From assembly GCA_914767715.1 (NCBI GenBank), contig OU612072.1, positions 22,322,001 through 22,382,000 on the forward strand: a DNA stretch of 60,000 bases, in the 5' to 3' direction. The notes below the pieces were generated by a model. It did no database searches. It was not told where the DNA came from and saw only the letters and a list, made by a program, of their open reading frames with translations. Every line of letters begins with the position of its first letter. The stretch's first letter is position 1. The stretch comes from Membranipora membranacea. Its lineage: Eukaryota > Bryozoa > Gymnolaemata > Cheilostomatida > Membraniporidae. Position numbers and translations under genes: made by a program. Positions 33,841 through 45,500 of this stretch are shown here, in pieces.

Positions 33841-35103
33841 TAAGGAATTGTTGATCTGAAATGTTTAAATCTAAGGTGCACATTTTTATGTTCGGAATTT
33901 AATAATAGTAATAGATAATATATAATAATTATTTTGGTTTCACAAATTCTGGTTCGGGATCTAATAAGAATATAAAAATATTGGCTTCAACTCAACTTGC
34001 TTTAGTCAAAATGTTTTTCAGGATTCCTGTACGCCAACCTGCGCATCACAACACTGGTGGGTTATATTTTGGCATACATATCGGTATAGGAGAATTTTGT
34101 TCTACACTACAATAGTCACACATTTCGTTATATTACTTAATTTAATTTACACAAGTTTTGTTATAGTTTGTTATAAGTTTGTCAATATGTTTTCAGTCCG
34201 GTGGGTAACAAAATAATTTTTTAATTCGCCAATAGTTCTTAATTTTGTGGCAAAGGTTCTGTATAACAAGTTCTTTGCTGTGTATTACAGCTTAAATGCT
34301 TGTGCTATCTGAATGATTATTGTTAGATTTTCCATAGTAAATGGGACGTAATTGTGGTCCTGTGCATTTTACGCAGTCCATTACAGGTGGAAGGCAACTT
34401 TGGTGGTTTTTCGTAATTAAACCAGTAAATTTTTGGGTGGAACATATAAAATTCTCAACATTCTTTTTAAATGGAATCAAAAGAAGTTACATTACATAAC
34501 TATTTAAGAGAAACAAAAGCTCTGCATAGTAACACCACATTTTGACGAAACGGCTCTGTAGACTATGTAGCTTTCATACCCTCGAGTAGGAAAACAAATT
34601 TTGTTGAATGTGTATATGGTCAGAAGAGATGTTAGAAACTTATCCATATCCATCATCATTTATACTAAATTTACAACATGAAATTCAAGTTGTGAACATC
34701 CTGTGAGTCACAAGCCCCTATTAAATGGCTTTGCTGAATACTATGGCCATGGCCTACTGTGAAAGTTCATTTTGGGTGAACAGAGTTTTTCCTTCCTGTT
34801 AGTTGTAACTGTAACTTTTTATACAACTAATATATACAGAGATAACCTGCTCTATGTTCAATCATCGTAGTCTTATCAATGTCATTAGTAAGCATGAGTC
34901 TCTAGGGCAGCGATGATTCAAGACTTGGCTTTCAAAAAAAAATTGGTAATAATCATAGACCTACTAATAATAGTAGGCCTATGGTAATAATCCAAAGTTA
35001 TTGTCATATTATTCTAAAGAATGGTTGGGAAATATTTATTACAAGTTACTAGCTCTCAGTTTGTGGATCCCAACAAACCCCAGATATCATTGAAATTGAA
35101 CGA
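33841..35103. other. Remaining spacer of the composite element
   Basis: AT-rich, nothing coding recognised. A small palindrome (ATAGACCTACTAATAATAGT AGGCCTAT) lies near 34956-34982. Confidence 0.5.
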
Positions 35104-35503
35104 AGAAACTTTGAGACTTGAACAGTGAAGGAGATGGCTCTAACCAACTGAACCACCCCCTACTATGATCAAGCAACCCGCAGCTGTAATGTGACTAAAA
35201 AAATACAATGTGGCTTGATCTCCTTTGGTTATATATTTTGGCATTTTGGCAATGGTATTTTGGGATATGGTATGTTGTCCCGCATGGTATTATGTCCAAT
35301 CTGGCTTTATATCCACTGGTATTTTGACACATCTGGCTTTATATCCACTGGTATTTTGGCACAACTGGCGTTTTGTACAACTGGTATTTTGGCATTGGTA
35401 TATTGTGCAGTGGTGTTTTCACCTATGGCATTATGGCCATGGCATTATGACAATGGCATTATGGCAATGGCATTTTGTCCCAATGGCATTTTGGCCATGG
35501 CAG
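35104..35503. repeat. Right arm of the 400-bp inverted repeat
   Basis: Inverted match to 31912-32311, including the tRNA-like boxes and the ATGCCAT satellite. Plus-strand ORFs here (35191-35545) are the satellite translated and not genes. Confidence 0.8.
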
Positions 35504-35576
35504 TTTGACACGGAATCTTTGTTAATTGGCTTGATTTTTCAGTAATATAACTGATGTACCAACATCTTACCTATAG

Positions 35577-35778
35577 GTTCATGCTCTACGCACAGAGCTT
35601 GATGATCGTGATGTGGAGACAGAAGGCCTGGATAAGTCTAGTCTGCAGGCTCAGCTCAGTAAGGAGCTAGCTGGAGTCAAGCGACCGCTAGCCCTTCTCT
35701 GTTCGGAGGAAGAAGTTCATGCGGAAGATTACATGGTAGCGCAGCTGGAGATTCTTCACAACCTAAAATCAATGATAG
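35577..35778 (+). CDS. Exon 5: SAP-like motif
   Basis: 202 nt, phase 0 in and 1 out, joining exon 4. HALRTELDDRDVETEGLDKS followed by LQAQLSKEL fits the SAP helix-extended-helix pattern (L..EL..R...T.G.K..L...L), a DNA-binding motif in other proteins. GVKRPLALL then EILHNLKSMI follow, as in the family. Confidence 0.65.
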
Positions 35779-35918
35779 GTTGGTAGAACAACATAGGAAA
35801 TTTGAAATATTAGGCCATTTATATAATGTTGCAATTAAAACTATTGTTCATAGATTTTTTTTTTGGGGATATATTTTAGTTAACATTGTCATAGAGATGA
35901 TGTTTGTGGTTCCACCAG

Positions 35919-35960
35919 CTCTCAGGACAATGCTTGAACAGGCACTGCCAAAAATTTGCA
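35919..35960 (+). CDS. Exon 6, 42-nt microexon
   Basis: Phase 1 at both ends, reading ALRTMLEQALPKIC between ccaccag and gtaagt. It continues the helix begun in exon 5. Confidence 0.5.
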
Positions 35961-36110
35961 GTAAGTTCAATTTAATTATAAAAAAAACTCAAAATCTAGT
36001 CAGAGCTATCAAAAGCGTTATCTGACTTGATTAACAGAATAGTGCTGGTTATTGCAACACATCATATACTGGGACTGTAAACCTCTATGTATGTTAACCT
36101 TTTTATCTAG

Positions 36111-36355
36111 ATAACAAGCATGAAATATCCGGGAGCAGTGCCAGACTGTCCCTCTTGAGACTGCGCTCGTTTATTGACAAGCAGCGGCTAAATCATCCAG
36201 CTTTGGACATAATCGATGTGAGGACATTACGAAGCCTTCTTGTTAATCTCAGTCACATTCAACAGCTGGCATACTCAACTGAGATGTCAAGGAATACTCT
36301 AACTATTCTGGCTATGGATAACTCGACATTTGTCTTCAAACTGGATTTTCTCAAG
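36111..36355 (+). CDS. Exon 7: helical C-terminal block
   Basis: 245 nt, phase 1 in and 0 out. Reads NKHEISGSSARLSLLRLRSF, then TLRSLLVNLSHIQQLAYSTE and RNTLTILAMDNSTFVFKLDF. Matches the family pattern around LV.ISH..Y....R.....LRL.N..F. Confidence 0.6.
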
Positions 36356-37037
36356 GTAATGAATGATGAATATGACACTGAGGGTGAACCCAGTCTAATT
36401 AAATGCCCGGCAGTTAAACAGCCCAAATTAATGGCATGCTCTGGCAGTGAGTGTACATACAAGATAATACTTAAAATACAAGTGCTACATCTTACGAATT
36501 TTACAAATGCTAGTAAACAGTTTTCCCTCTACGATCACATCAAACAAATTCTATGAGCTGATCTGAGGTCCACTGGGGATTGGTTGGCCCCCAGGTGTGC
36601 TCCGACCTGCCTGCAAACTGAGAGCAAATTGGCGCAGATATTGCGGCCTCGCCATTAAGGCAATAATATTTCGCCGCCCATGCCTCGAGATGGGCGAGGG
36701 CATGGGCGAGTGATATGACATCTGATTTTAATCAACCTTTTTAATCAAGACCACATGATTTGTTGACCTCGATATGCTGATACTTGGAATTTTGCTTTCA
36801 ACGCACAAGCTAGCTCGTACATAATGTGATTCATTCTAACAATAAACCACATACTAATCTCAATACTGCTATCATCATTATGAAGGGATGTGTTGACCTT
36901 TGCCTAAGCAAATATGCTAAGTAAATAACCAGCTAAAACTTTTGCATCAGCTTGTTGTTGAAATCATGCAGCGCTAACCTTCAGCTGTTTCAATATGCAA
37001 GTGACAACCACTAGCAATGAAGAAACTAACAGCATAT
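36356..37037. other. Intron with a SINE-like fragment
   Basis: GTGTGCTCCGACCTGCCTGC and following bases (36595-36660) match part of 7860-7950, another SINE-like fragment. No exon is recognised, although one may be missing, because exons 7 and 8 differ in phase. Confidence 0.45.
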
Positions 37038-37747
37038 AATCACAGAGTAAGGATAAGTAGAGGGGACACTTCAATGATCGTTATAGTGCCTGCGGTTTTT
37101 ATCCACTGGGGGAAATTCATCAATCTGGCCACCTGCCAATATCAGAATATATATAAGTTACAGTGGAGTTTTGTCATGCAGACATAGCCACCTTTGATAG
37201 GTCATAATTCATTCTGTATTTATCCTAAAGACTGATTTCTAACTTTTCTGAAATGTCCAATCTTCGAGCTATACACCATATTATTGTCATTTTTTGCTAG
37301 GATACATAGGCTATGAGTAATCCAGGTTTTTAAAATGAGTTTTATCATATATATTTACATAGGGCTTAGGTCAATGCACGGACATTTCCTAATTTTGATG
37401 ACCAGCCGTCTATCAATTGTCACATGTAAATCTATATGACAAAACTCATTTCAAAAACCTGGATTACTCTTAGCCTATGAATCCTAACAAAAAATGACAA
37501 TAATATGGTGTATAGCTTGAAGCTTGGACATTCCAGCAAAGTTGGAAATCAGTCTTTAGGATAAATACAGAATGAATTATGGCCCATCAAAGGTAGGGAT
37601 GTCTGCAAGAAAAATGCCATTATAACATATAGAGATAATGAGTTTTTGGCATCCAGCTGTGCACAATTTTCCCCCAGTGAATCAAAAACCGCAGGCACTA
37701 TAACTATCATTGAACTGTCCACTCTGTATATCCTTACTCTGTGATAT
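37038..37747. mobile_element. 710-bp foldback element
   Basis: Arms of about 290 bp (37075-37360 and 37420-37715) are inverted copies of each other, bounded by TCACAGAGTAAGGATA and TATCCTTACTCTGTGA. A second copy of the end palindrome follows at 37748-37790, and a single CAGAGTAAGGATAT occurs at 30850. No coding capacity. Confidence 0.85.
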
Positions 37748-37841
37748 AATCACAGAGTAAGGATATATTATCCTTACTCTGTGATATAATTAAACCCATA
37801 TGTCATATTCAGACAGCTATTACTTTTCATTCCAATTTCAG

Positions 37842-38039
37842 ACACATCTTCATTGGTGATAGCTTCACCTAAAACACCAAGCAAGGCCATACCGCGACCA
37901 GACCTTTTAGATCAGACTGAAGCTCCATTTAAACCTAGTGAAACTGTCATGCCAGACACAAGCAGGTGCCCCGACCCTGCAAATAAAAATGATCCGCCTA
38001 GCACCTCAAATTCCGAGTTAGACACAGCAGCGAACAAAG
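37842..38039 (+). CDS. Exon 8: Pro/Ser/Thr-rich tail
   Basis: 198 nt, phase 1 in and 1 out, reading TSSLVIASPKTPSKAIPRPD, then LLDQTEAPFKPSETVMPD. Disordered-looking; no domain. Confidence 0.45.
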
Positions 38040-38244
38040 GTAATCCAGAGATGCAAAAGAGAGATATCAGCCTAATCACACCTAACATATTATATATTAA
38101 AAAAGTGCAATTTTTGCAGGGATCTGGATTAGTTGGTTTGAAATCACATGTTATGCAAATGGTTAACTTGTAAGCCATGAGACACATAATGGCATCACCC
38201 TTGCTCATTACTACATATAATTACAGCTTGCTCAAAGTCTTCAG

Positions 38245-38394
38245 GTATGGCAGGGTTTTGGACACCAATGTCTAACATGTCAGAAGCTATCGGGACTGAA
38301 AACCAGATGGATGTGCTTAGTACCCAAGCTTGTACCAGTACCCCATCAACTGTGCATAAAAAGAAGACTTCTAGAGAGAGACCATCGCAAGAAG
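38245..38394 (+). CDS. Exon 9: Ser/Thr/Lys tail
   Basis: 150 nt, phase 1 in and 1 out, joining exon 8 in frame. Reads MAGFWTPMSNMSEAIGTENQ to HKKKTSRERPSQE. A possible last exon at 38633 adds EGSPVSSIEEAV and stops at 38671-38673. Confidence 0.45.
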
Positions 38395-38673
38395 GTAGGG
38401 CAAATCAAATTTTGACAAGTATCCTACGCGGATATAAAAGCCAAGCATCACCTCCCTCACCCTCCCAGAAAACAACTCATATCAGCAAACGAACTTTAAA
38501 GCTAAATAATATTGATCGAAACTGTGATACTCGCATGCAGTGGAAGAAATGGTTGTCTAATGATAGTTACTTTTGGTTTAGATGTCTCATTCTCCAATTT
38601 TAGAGCTCATCCTGAGGTAGTATGTTGGCAAGGTGAAGGCTCTCCGGTTTCTTCAATTGAGGAAGCAGTTTAA

Positions 38674-39442
38674 ACTTTCTCCAACCTCAAGGCCTCTCGA
38701 ATCAGCCTATCAAAATCAAAGGACAAAAGTAGCACCAGCATTAAAAGAGGCAAACCGGAGGGCGCTGCAGGCATTCTCTGTTGAGGAAAAAAGCAACATC
38801 ATGAAGCATGACATTAGCCGACAAACTCAACAGAGGAAAGCCTGCGAATGCAGGAACTAAAATCAGAGGTGAAAGCTCTGGAGCTTTTTCTAAAATTTCA
38901 TTCTTGTTTTACTGTTTTAAAATGTGTCAACATGTGAATTGAATATTTACTGTTTTTGTGTGTTCTTCATGACATCGATTATTTTTTATGGATGCACCCA
39001 CCTCAATAAAGTGTCTTCTAGCCTGCGTATCTCAGTTTCCCCGCAGTGCCATATTATTATTTTTCTCTCAGTATTGCTCGAAGTAGATATTCATGATGTA
39101 AATAGGTGAGCAGAATGTCATCACAAAAATACACCGTATCTTACTGCAGCCACAGCCAATTTTTACTAGCTTATACTTTTGTTCCTCTCACACTAAACTT
39201 CTTGCAGCGTGAGTTTAAATGACTATCCTGCTATGAAAGGAAGCCCGCTGTGTTTACATTGAGTTTCAATAGATTAGTAATATCCCGGTCATTGAACTAG
39301 TGCTTGTTTGGTGCATTTCTCATTGTACAAATGTAGTGTTTGATACCAATGTTTGTCAATAATACCGCCATCTTCTAGCAGCTTGAACTTTAAAAGTCGA
39401 AACCAATCAAGACTACGTTCGTCTGAATCAAAAATTTAGAAT
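38674..39442. other. Junction region between the unknown gene and copy B
   Basis: Nothing coding is firmly supported. Bases 39310-39440 match a RAPGEF1 intron segment at 12394-12530 (and 50560-50690) in the same orientation and abut the truncated last exon of copy B, marking a rearrangement breakpoint. Confidence 0.6.
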
Positions 39443-39539
39443 TTAGGATCTTTCCCACATTTCATCATCGCTGGAGTTGTGATCACTAAAGTTATCCAAA
39501 AACTGCAGAATCTTCGGATCTTTCTTGAACGGATAAACT
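39443..39539 (-). CDS. RAPGEF1: Copy B last exon, C-terminus cut short
   Basis: 97 nt: VYPFKKDPKILQFLDNFSDH, then NSSDDEMWERS and TAA at 39445-39443. Copy C continues KEIKPSGNR here, like the KIKPRN tail of C3G. The stop arises right at the junction with foreign sequence, so about 9 terminal residues are lost. Confidence 0.85.
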
Positions 39540-42500
39540 CTACAATATACAGCAATATAAGCAAGTGAGAAATAGATATTTCTAACGATAGAAACAACTT
39601 ACTCATTTACAGAGAAAACGGCTCATAAGAATAATTCAGTCTTTTGCAGTATTATTTTAGATATTTTGTCTTCCTCCCATGATGTCTATAAGCTCCCCTT
39701 ATATGACACAAACTGGGAGGCTGCAATATAACATGCATATTTGATGCTAAGATGTACAGTGCCTTTTCCCCCGCACAGTTTTTGCAGTAAACGAGGGAAT
39801 CTGCATGTTTACTGAAATGATGTGGCTGGAATTTTCTCTCATGATACACTGCTGTGCAGTCATTAACACAAATAAGGGAAGGGGTGGTGATTTGGCACCC
39901 CCTCCCCCCTATTTAGCCGTTATGGTGATTCTAAGATCATATTACGTTAGTGTTACCACAACTGTGACTCAATTTTGCAACTTTTGAAAGTAATTGCAAG
40001 TAAAAGTTTGTTTCACCCTCGAGGTGTCCCTCCATTTTCGGAGGGGGAAAACTCGATTCTTAATACTCCAAAGCAAATGACGACTAGTTGTGTCTCCCAA
40101 AACAAAGCTGATCAAGAAAGGCTAAATCTGGACATCCTTCACTTATATCAGTACCTGCTGATGTGTTTGAAGAATTTTATATTTATATGTAAATTTGCAC
40201 ATCATATAAGTAGCCTACATTTATATATAAGTACACCAATATGTATATATATATAGATTCAAATCTGTGCTTTTAAGTGTCATCTGTGTGTATTTGGCCC
40301 TAACTAAGTGTCACTCAAAAATAAGGTGTCATTTTATATGACCCAGAAAAAAAATCATGTCTTAAATCCTCTTAAATAATCATGTTGGGCATCCTTAACC
40401 CAATAGTAATTAATGGTAGATAAAATAGCCTGACATGGTCGGACAACTCCAATGCAAAGATATGCCCTATACACTGATAGCCACTATATATTTATATATA
40501 TTACATATATGAATCACTCATTGTCCAGGGTTTTTTATGGGTACAATAGTGGGATATATAAAATATGACACTTTATTGCACAAATGTGTGTATATATATA
40601 TATATATAAGAACACATAGTATATGAAGGTACAGATCCAGTTCTATAAGATATCTACTTACGGTTTACGGAATCTCCTCAGACATTCGAGTACATTGAAC
40701 AGATGCCACCTCATCTGAAAGTTTATATTCCCGTCAGCGAGATTAGACGTGTTACCCAAACGTATAATAGTCATATCGTTCAATATCAGACCACTGTAAG
40801 AAAAAATGTTCTTATGTTAATAATAATGATAATGGGTTATTAATATACCACTTGATCTAAGCCACAATGGGTAGCGGTTTACTGCACGGTCACTGGGTCC
40901 AAGCAACTCCATAACCAACCCTGACTAATGAGAACCTTCATCTCATAAAGCTTTGGTACTCCTTGTTATTATAAAACCACTAACTAAATGTAAATGTGAC
41001 TGACTACTGTATGAGCAACACATCCAGGACCAACTACATTAGAATCAGACTAGTAAAGGCCGAGCAAGCTTTGAGAAACGGCAGAGTACAAGTGGCTCAT
41101 AAATTATCAGAAGCCTGGAGAGTTGTGAGCCATTTTCTGAGACAGGTATACTTATAATGTAAAGGTTTGTTTCACAGAATTAAACCCTTCTCATAGAATG
41201 GAGATATTAGCATAACCCTATCCAATTAAAACACTCAACACAGGGGCTGATCTGACAATGATCTCATTGGCTGTCCCTACTAGCTTGCAGAATGTAGCCT
41301 GGGAAATTATCTTGTTTACAAAACTGCCGACAGTAAGAAAATGCCTTCAGCGCATTCTGCACATGCTCAGCTCTGGGCATGAGCTGATCTCTGCAAAATT
41401 GAGTCTCGGAATTCCGAAGCCATCTGATTGGCTACCAGCTCTGGTGACATACTCCCCAAAGCGTGCGGATTTGTTATAATTAGTTACCCTCTCTTGTCAT
41501 AATTAGCAGACTTTGATTGACAGTTTATGCAGGGGATATCCCATTTCCCCTTTCCAAAGTTGCAATCAGAACCCAAATTAAACTCATTGTTCTTGCACAT
41601 GCGCAAATTCAAATCACGCATGATGCATACTTAGCTTTACGACACCTGCTTTGTGGTAATGATAGCCTAGTTTATCAGTGATCTACATGCCCAGTCAGAT
41701 CACGAGAGTCAGTATGCCTTCAGAGTTAATGGTTTTGGGCTCTTCTAGAAATTCTACTAGGGACTGGCTATTTTTGCAAGCACTTTGTTTGGTAAAAGAA
41801 AGCTAATTATGCGATTCCAGATATGGATTTCGGTGGTTTGTTTCCTTACTTTTACCACACCAAATTATAAGCCACCCGACACTTAATCGTAAGTGATTGT
41901 CACACAGCTTCTTACATTAACTATTGTTGTTACCCGAGTATGCTTCTAGTGGTGCACAATAATCATAGATTGATTGTGAGAGGAACAACAGGTTTCTTGG
42001 TGTAATTCTGAAGTTCTCCACCTTGTTTAGAATACTGCTCAAGGTGGCCCAGTTTTCAAATTAGATAATAATGTACTCAAAAGGTAATCTTTTTTCCAAA
42101 TATTGAAATTAGAACCATTTTAGAAACTTCTCTTTGCAACTATGATAGAAAATCAGTTGAAACTGGGCCAGAGGCTGTTTATGAGCTAAGGCTAGTATTC
42201 TGAAATAAACTGAGAACTCTAGAAAGATACAAAAACACCTGTTTCTCTCACGATTGGGCTTTTATTGTTGTACGTCACTATAAGCATACTAACAAAACAT
42301 GGTGGACACTTCTGCTGAAGAATGCATTTTCTTCACATTTTTTAAAGGTTTGATCAGATTAATTCGACAAGGCTGTACGGAGTTGCGTCCTTTCAGGTTC
42401 ACACTTCTACTAGGGACATATAACTTACATATAAGGTATACAGGGAGGTTCTGCTTCACTGAGCGCTGTACGGTATGATTTAAAGCTGCTTGTACAATCT

Positions 42501-45500
42501 ATCAGATGGAAGTACTCTGATATCATATCCTTCTCCTGTCTCGGCCAGTCGAGTCGACTAACCGGAGCCGAGTCCAGAGCGCTCAGTAACGCCAGCAGTG
42601 AGTTAAAGTTGTTGTGTTTCCGTAAATGCTGAATAAGATTAAAATTTAATTACGCAAGGCACAGTCACTTGATTTAAGTTGGATAACAGGCAATTATTAC
42701 AAAGAGAATTGGCTAAGCATAAAACGTTAGTGAGTCTATGCAAACATGGTTGTTATCATTTTACAACCGTGATCTTGTTCAAATTTTGAAAGAGTAGATA
42801 CTGAGCGTATTTGCCAGCCACACAATGGTTTTTCATCTAATGCAACCAAAGATTTAAAAAAATAGTAGTCGTTGATGCAACTGTTTCGCTTTGAAGGTTT
42901 GCTTCGTAATAATCGCCAGTGTGTTTCTACCTTTTGTCACAGAGATCACTGAATGTGACACTCTCATAAAAACATAATGAGCAGGCGTATCTCACTACAT
43001 GATGAGTACTCTATTGGAGCATCTTGTTTTTGAATCACCCTACCCTAGAGGAAAAGTTCGCGTTTAGCAATAGCTCTGATAGCTAACCCTAAATCTAGCT
43101 AACATTGACTCACCCTCTTTACTTTATATTGAATCCCACCTCAAGTAGCCAAAATAATTGCTAGCCAAAATTAAGTCACTCTAAATCTAGCTAAACTAAA
43201 CTCTAGCTAACATTCCCCCCCCCTCCCTCCCTCCATTTGTTGATTCTCTACACATGCTCCAAGCTCACAACCTGCTGTGTTTAACTGTTCCATATTTTAA
43301 GGCTAATGGACAAGGGATGGACTGAGAGACTATTGGATTCCAGATTTGGAATCTCCATGCCTCATTACTTTACTGTGCTGCTATCCAGTGTTGAGATATA
43401 GGTAGCGATGCCTGGTGCATGTAAAAACGCAATGTAATGAAGCGTAGAGATTCTACATCTGGCATCCATGAGTCTCTCAACCCATTCCTTGTCCATTAGC
43501 CTTGGTCATTTAAGCCATAAAAAATAGAATATAAATAATTGATTCCTATTCGCAAATCTGCGCTGATAAAATGATAAAATCTCTCCCTACACACTCACCT
43601 TGAGTATATGTACAAATTTGATGAAGTATTTCTCTCTGATTGCCTGATCGTCTGGTTTGAGTATTACATTCCTACACCACCATGACATCTTATTAAAGTG
43701 CTCCGTAAACTGTACCAGATTGGGGCACCTGTAGAGAGCAAGTAAACACAACATTACTGATGACTGATACTCCTTACACAGCTGACTGAGTGTAGGTCAC
43801 TTTGTACAGGCCATATTTTTTTAATCGTAGTCAGATAATTGATCTACTGCTAGCCTGCCTGCTTGAAAAGATTCTATGAAAGCCATCTCCAAATGGACAG
43901 ACAATCATGATTTGATATCACCTGGGGTCTCTGCCTATTGCTGCCTGTTTATGGCACTACATTGACGGTTGATGGTGGGGTGGGGGTGGAAAAGTCAACG
44001 ATGCCCTGTTTGAAACGCTTAAAACCGCTTCCATCTCGATGGAATCTGGCCTCACTGAACTACATAAAGCTCAGAGATGACACCTTGATATATGAACTGT
44101 CAACTAATGGGCATATTATTTTCAGATTAAGATAGTTGAAATCAGAATTTGGAATCAAGGAACTTAGTAATGACCGGAGTATGACCTACCATTCTGAGAG
44201 TGAAGTCTCAATTAGTATTAATATTTTAGATAAACAGAACTCAATGAGCACAAATTTAACTGACTAGCAGCAGCACCTGTGACTTGCGAATATAATCTAC
44301 ACCTTACTGTACAATCTATCATATTGAGTCCACCTGTACCACAGGCTAGGTCAAATGGAGCACTGCTCGGGTCTTGTAATCAGACGGTGTAACTGATCAA
44401 AACCTCCTCAGTTACCATCAGAAGCTCACCAAAGATGGGTTCATTAAATATATCTATGCTTAGTATTTATACCCCATAAGATATGTCAAAGTGTCCTAGT
44501 AGAGTGTTGTGTATATTTATAGGTTTCTTTCCCGTAATCAACGTGGCACCAGAAGGATCGGAGGGTAGACCACCCCGCCCAGTAGCTTTGTTGCTCATTG
44601 GTCCTTAGTCTAATATAAGTGAGTGTATAACTTACTTTTCTTCGTTCTGTTCTCTAGACCAGGTGAGAAGCTCAGGTAATTCTAACCTCTGATAGAAGTC
44701 TGTCTCTATAAGTGTGAGATGCTCGGCAATCTCGTGTGACTTGAAATCCACCAGCGTTAAAACTCGCCTGGGAAATACAAACAGAACATGTGTTATAGTG
44801 CTTGTGAGAGAATCAGATCTTTGGTAGCATGCTGAGTTCTTAGACTTATATTTGTAATAGTGCTGTAGGCTCATAAACAGCCTGCAGCTCAGTTTCTAGT
44901 GATTTTCACAGTTGAGATGTGAAGGTACTAAAAAGGTACTACAAAGAAACTCTTTTCATGATAGCATTTACAGTAGTATTATTCATTCACAATCACGCTA
45001 GGTCATGGTGAATGCTGAAACCTTTGCGGATGGATCAGATGCAAATCGATATTCTCGGGAGCTCATTATATTGATCTAGTTTTTCTGCAGGTAATTATGT
45101 GTCTGGCACTTTGGATAGGGGCTTAGAGTATATATTAATTTGAGAGAAAATGAACTGCAGAAAAAAACATACTGATCTTTGATCCGGTAGCATTAGCCTT
45201 ATTCACGCGGCCACGGGTTTGGTTTTTTGTGGTGTTCGCGTGAACAAGGCTAGGTAGCATCAATTGCTTATTACTAACTCAATTCAGGGAGTGATTAAAA
45301 TCACATGAATCGTTGACAATTTGCGCCAGTCATGTGCTATCAAGCATTGACTGAATATTTGTGCACAGCACGATTATGAATTTCCTAGAGGGGGTAAAGA
45401 ATTCGCGAGAGAAAAGGTTCTTCATTACCAAGAAGCTTGAAGTAGCATAATTCAAGGCTGGCTAAAACTATATATATTAAAAAGATTGAGTAAAACTCCA

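Larger units (their letters stand above)
29202..38673 (+). pseudogene. Multi-exon gene of an uncharacterised, expanded invertebrate family (two frameshifts)
   Basis: Ordered exons 29202-30142, 30394-30574, 31077-31202, 31446-31645, 35577-35778, 35919-35960, 36111-36355, 37842-38039, 38245-38394 and possibly 38633-38673 mostly join in phase. Order of modules: helix-rich N-terminus with NFSELARNFPV and GNQILKQFA; RMFAVWRDHS..SHFLVLLSLIYDP block; MRVGIARVFESGNQVNGYHP with CHC (possible metal site); SAP-like LRTELDDRDVETEGLDKSSL; helical C-terminal block. From memory this order matches a large family of uncharacterised sponge and cnidarian proteins. Frameshifts near 29730 and 31112-31126 suggest a pseudogene, unless they are sequencing errors. 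Exons 7 and 8 do not match in phase. Confidence 0.6.

Noticed and set aside
31862-35545. ORFs with repeated MAFCPNGIL-like peptides
   Set aside because: Translations of the ATGCCAT satellite in both inverted arms; no gene signals.
38633-38860. 75-residue Lys/Arg-rich ORF as the last exon of the unknown-family gene
   Set aside because: Out of the phase left by exon 9; the phase-compatible reading ends at 38673, so the longer frame was not used.
39805-40256. Plus-strand ORFs shared with 54073-54566
   Set aside because: Intron sequence of copies B and C; conservation is explained by duplication, and frames are broken differently.
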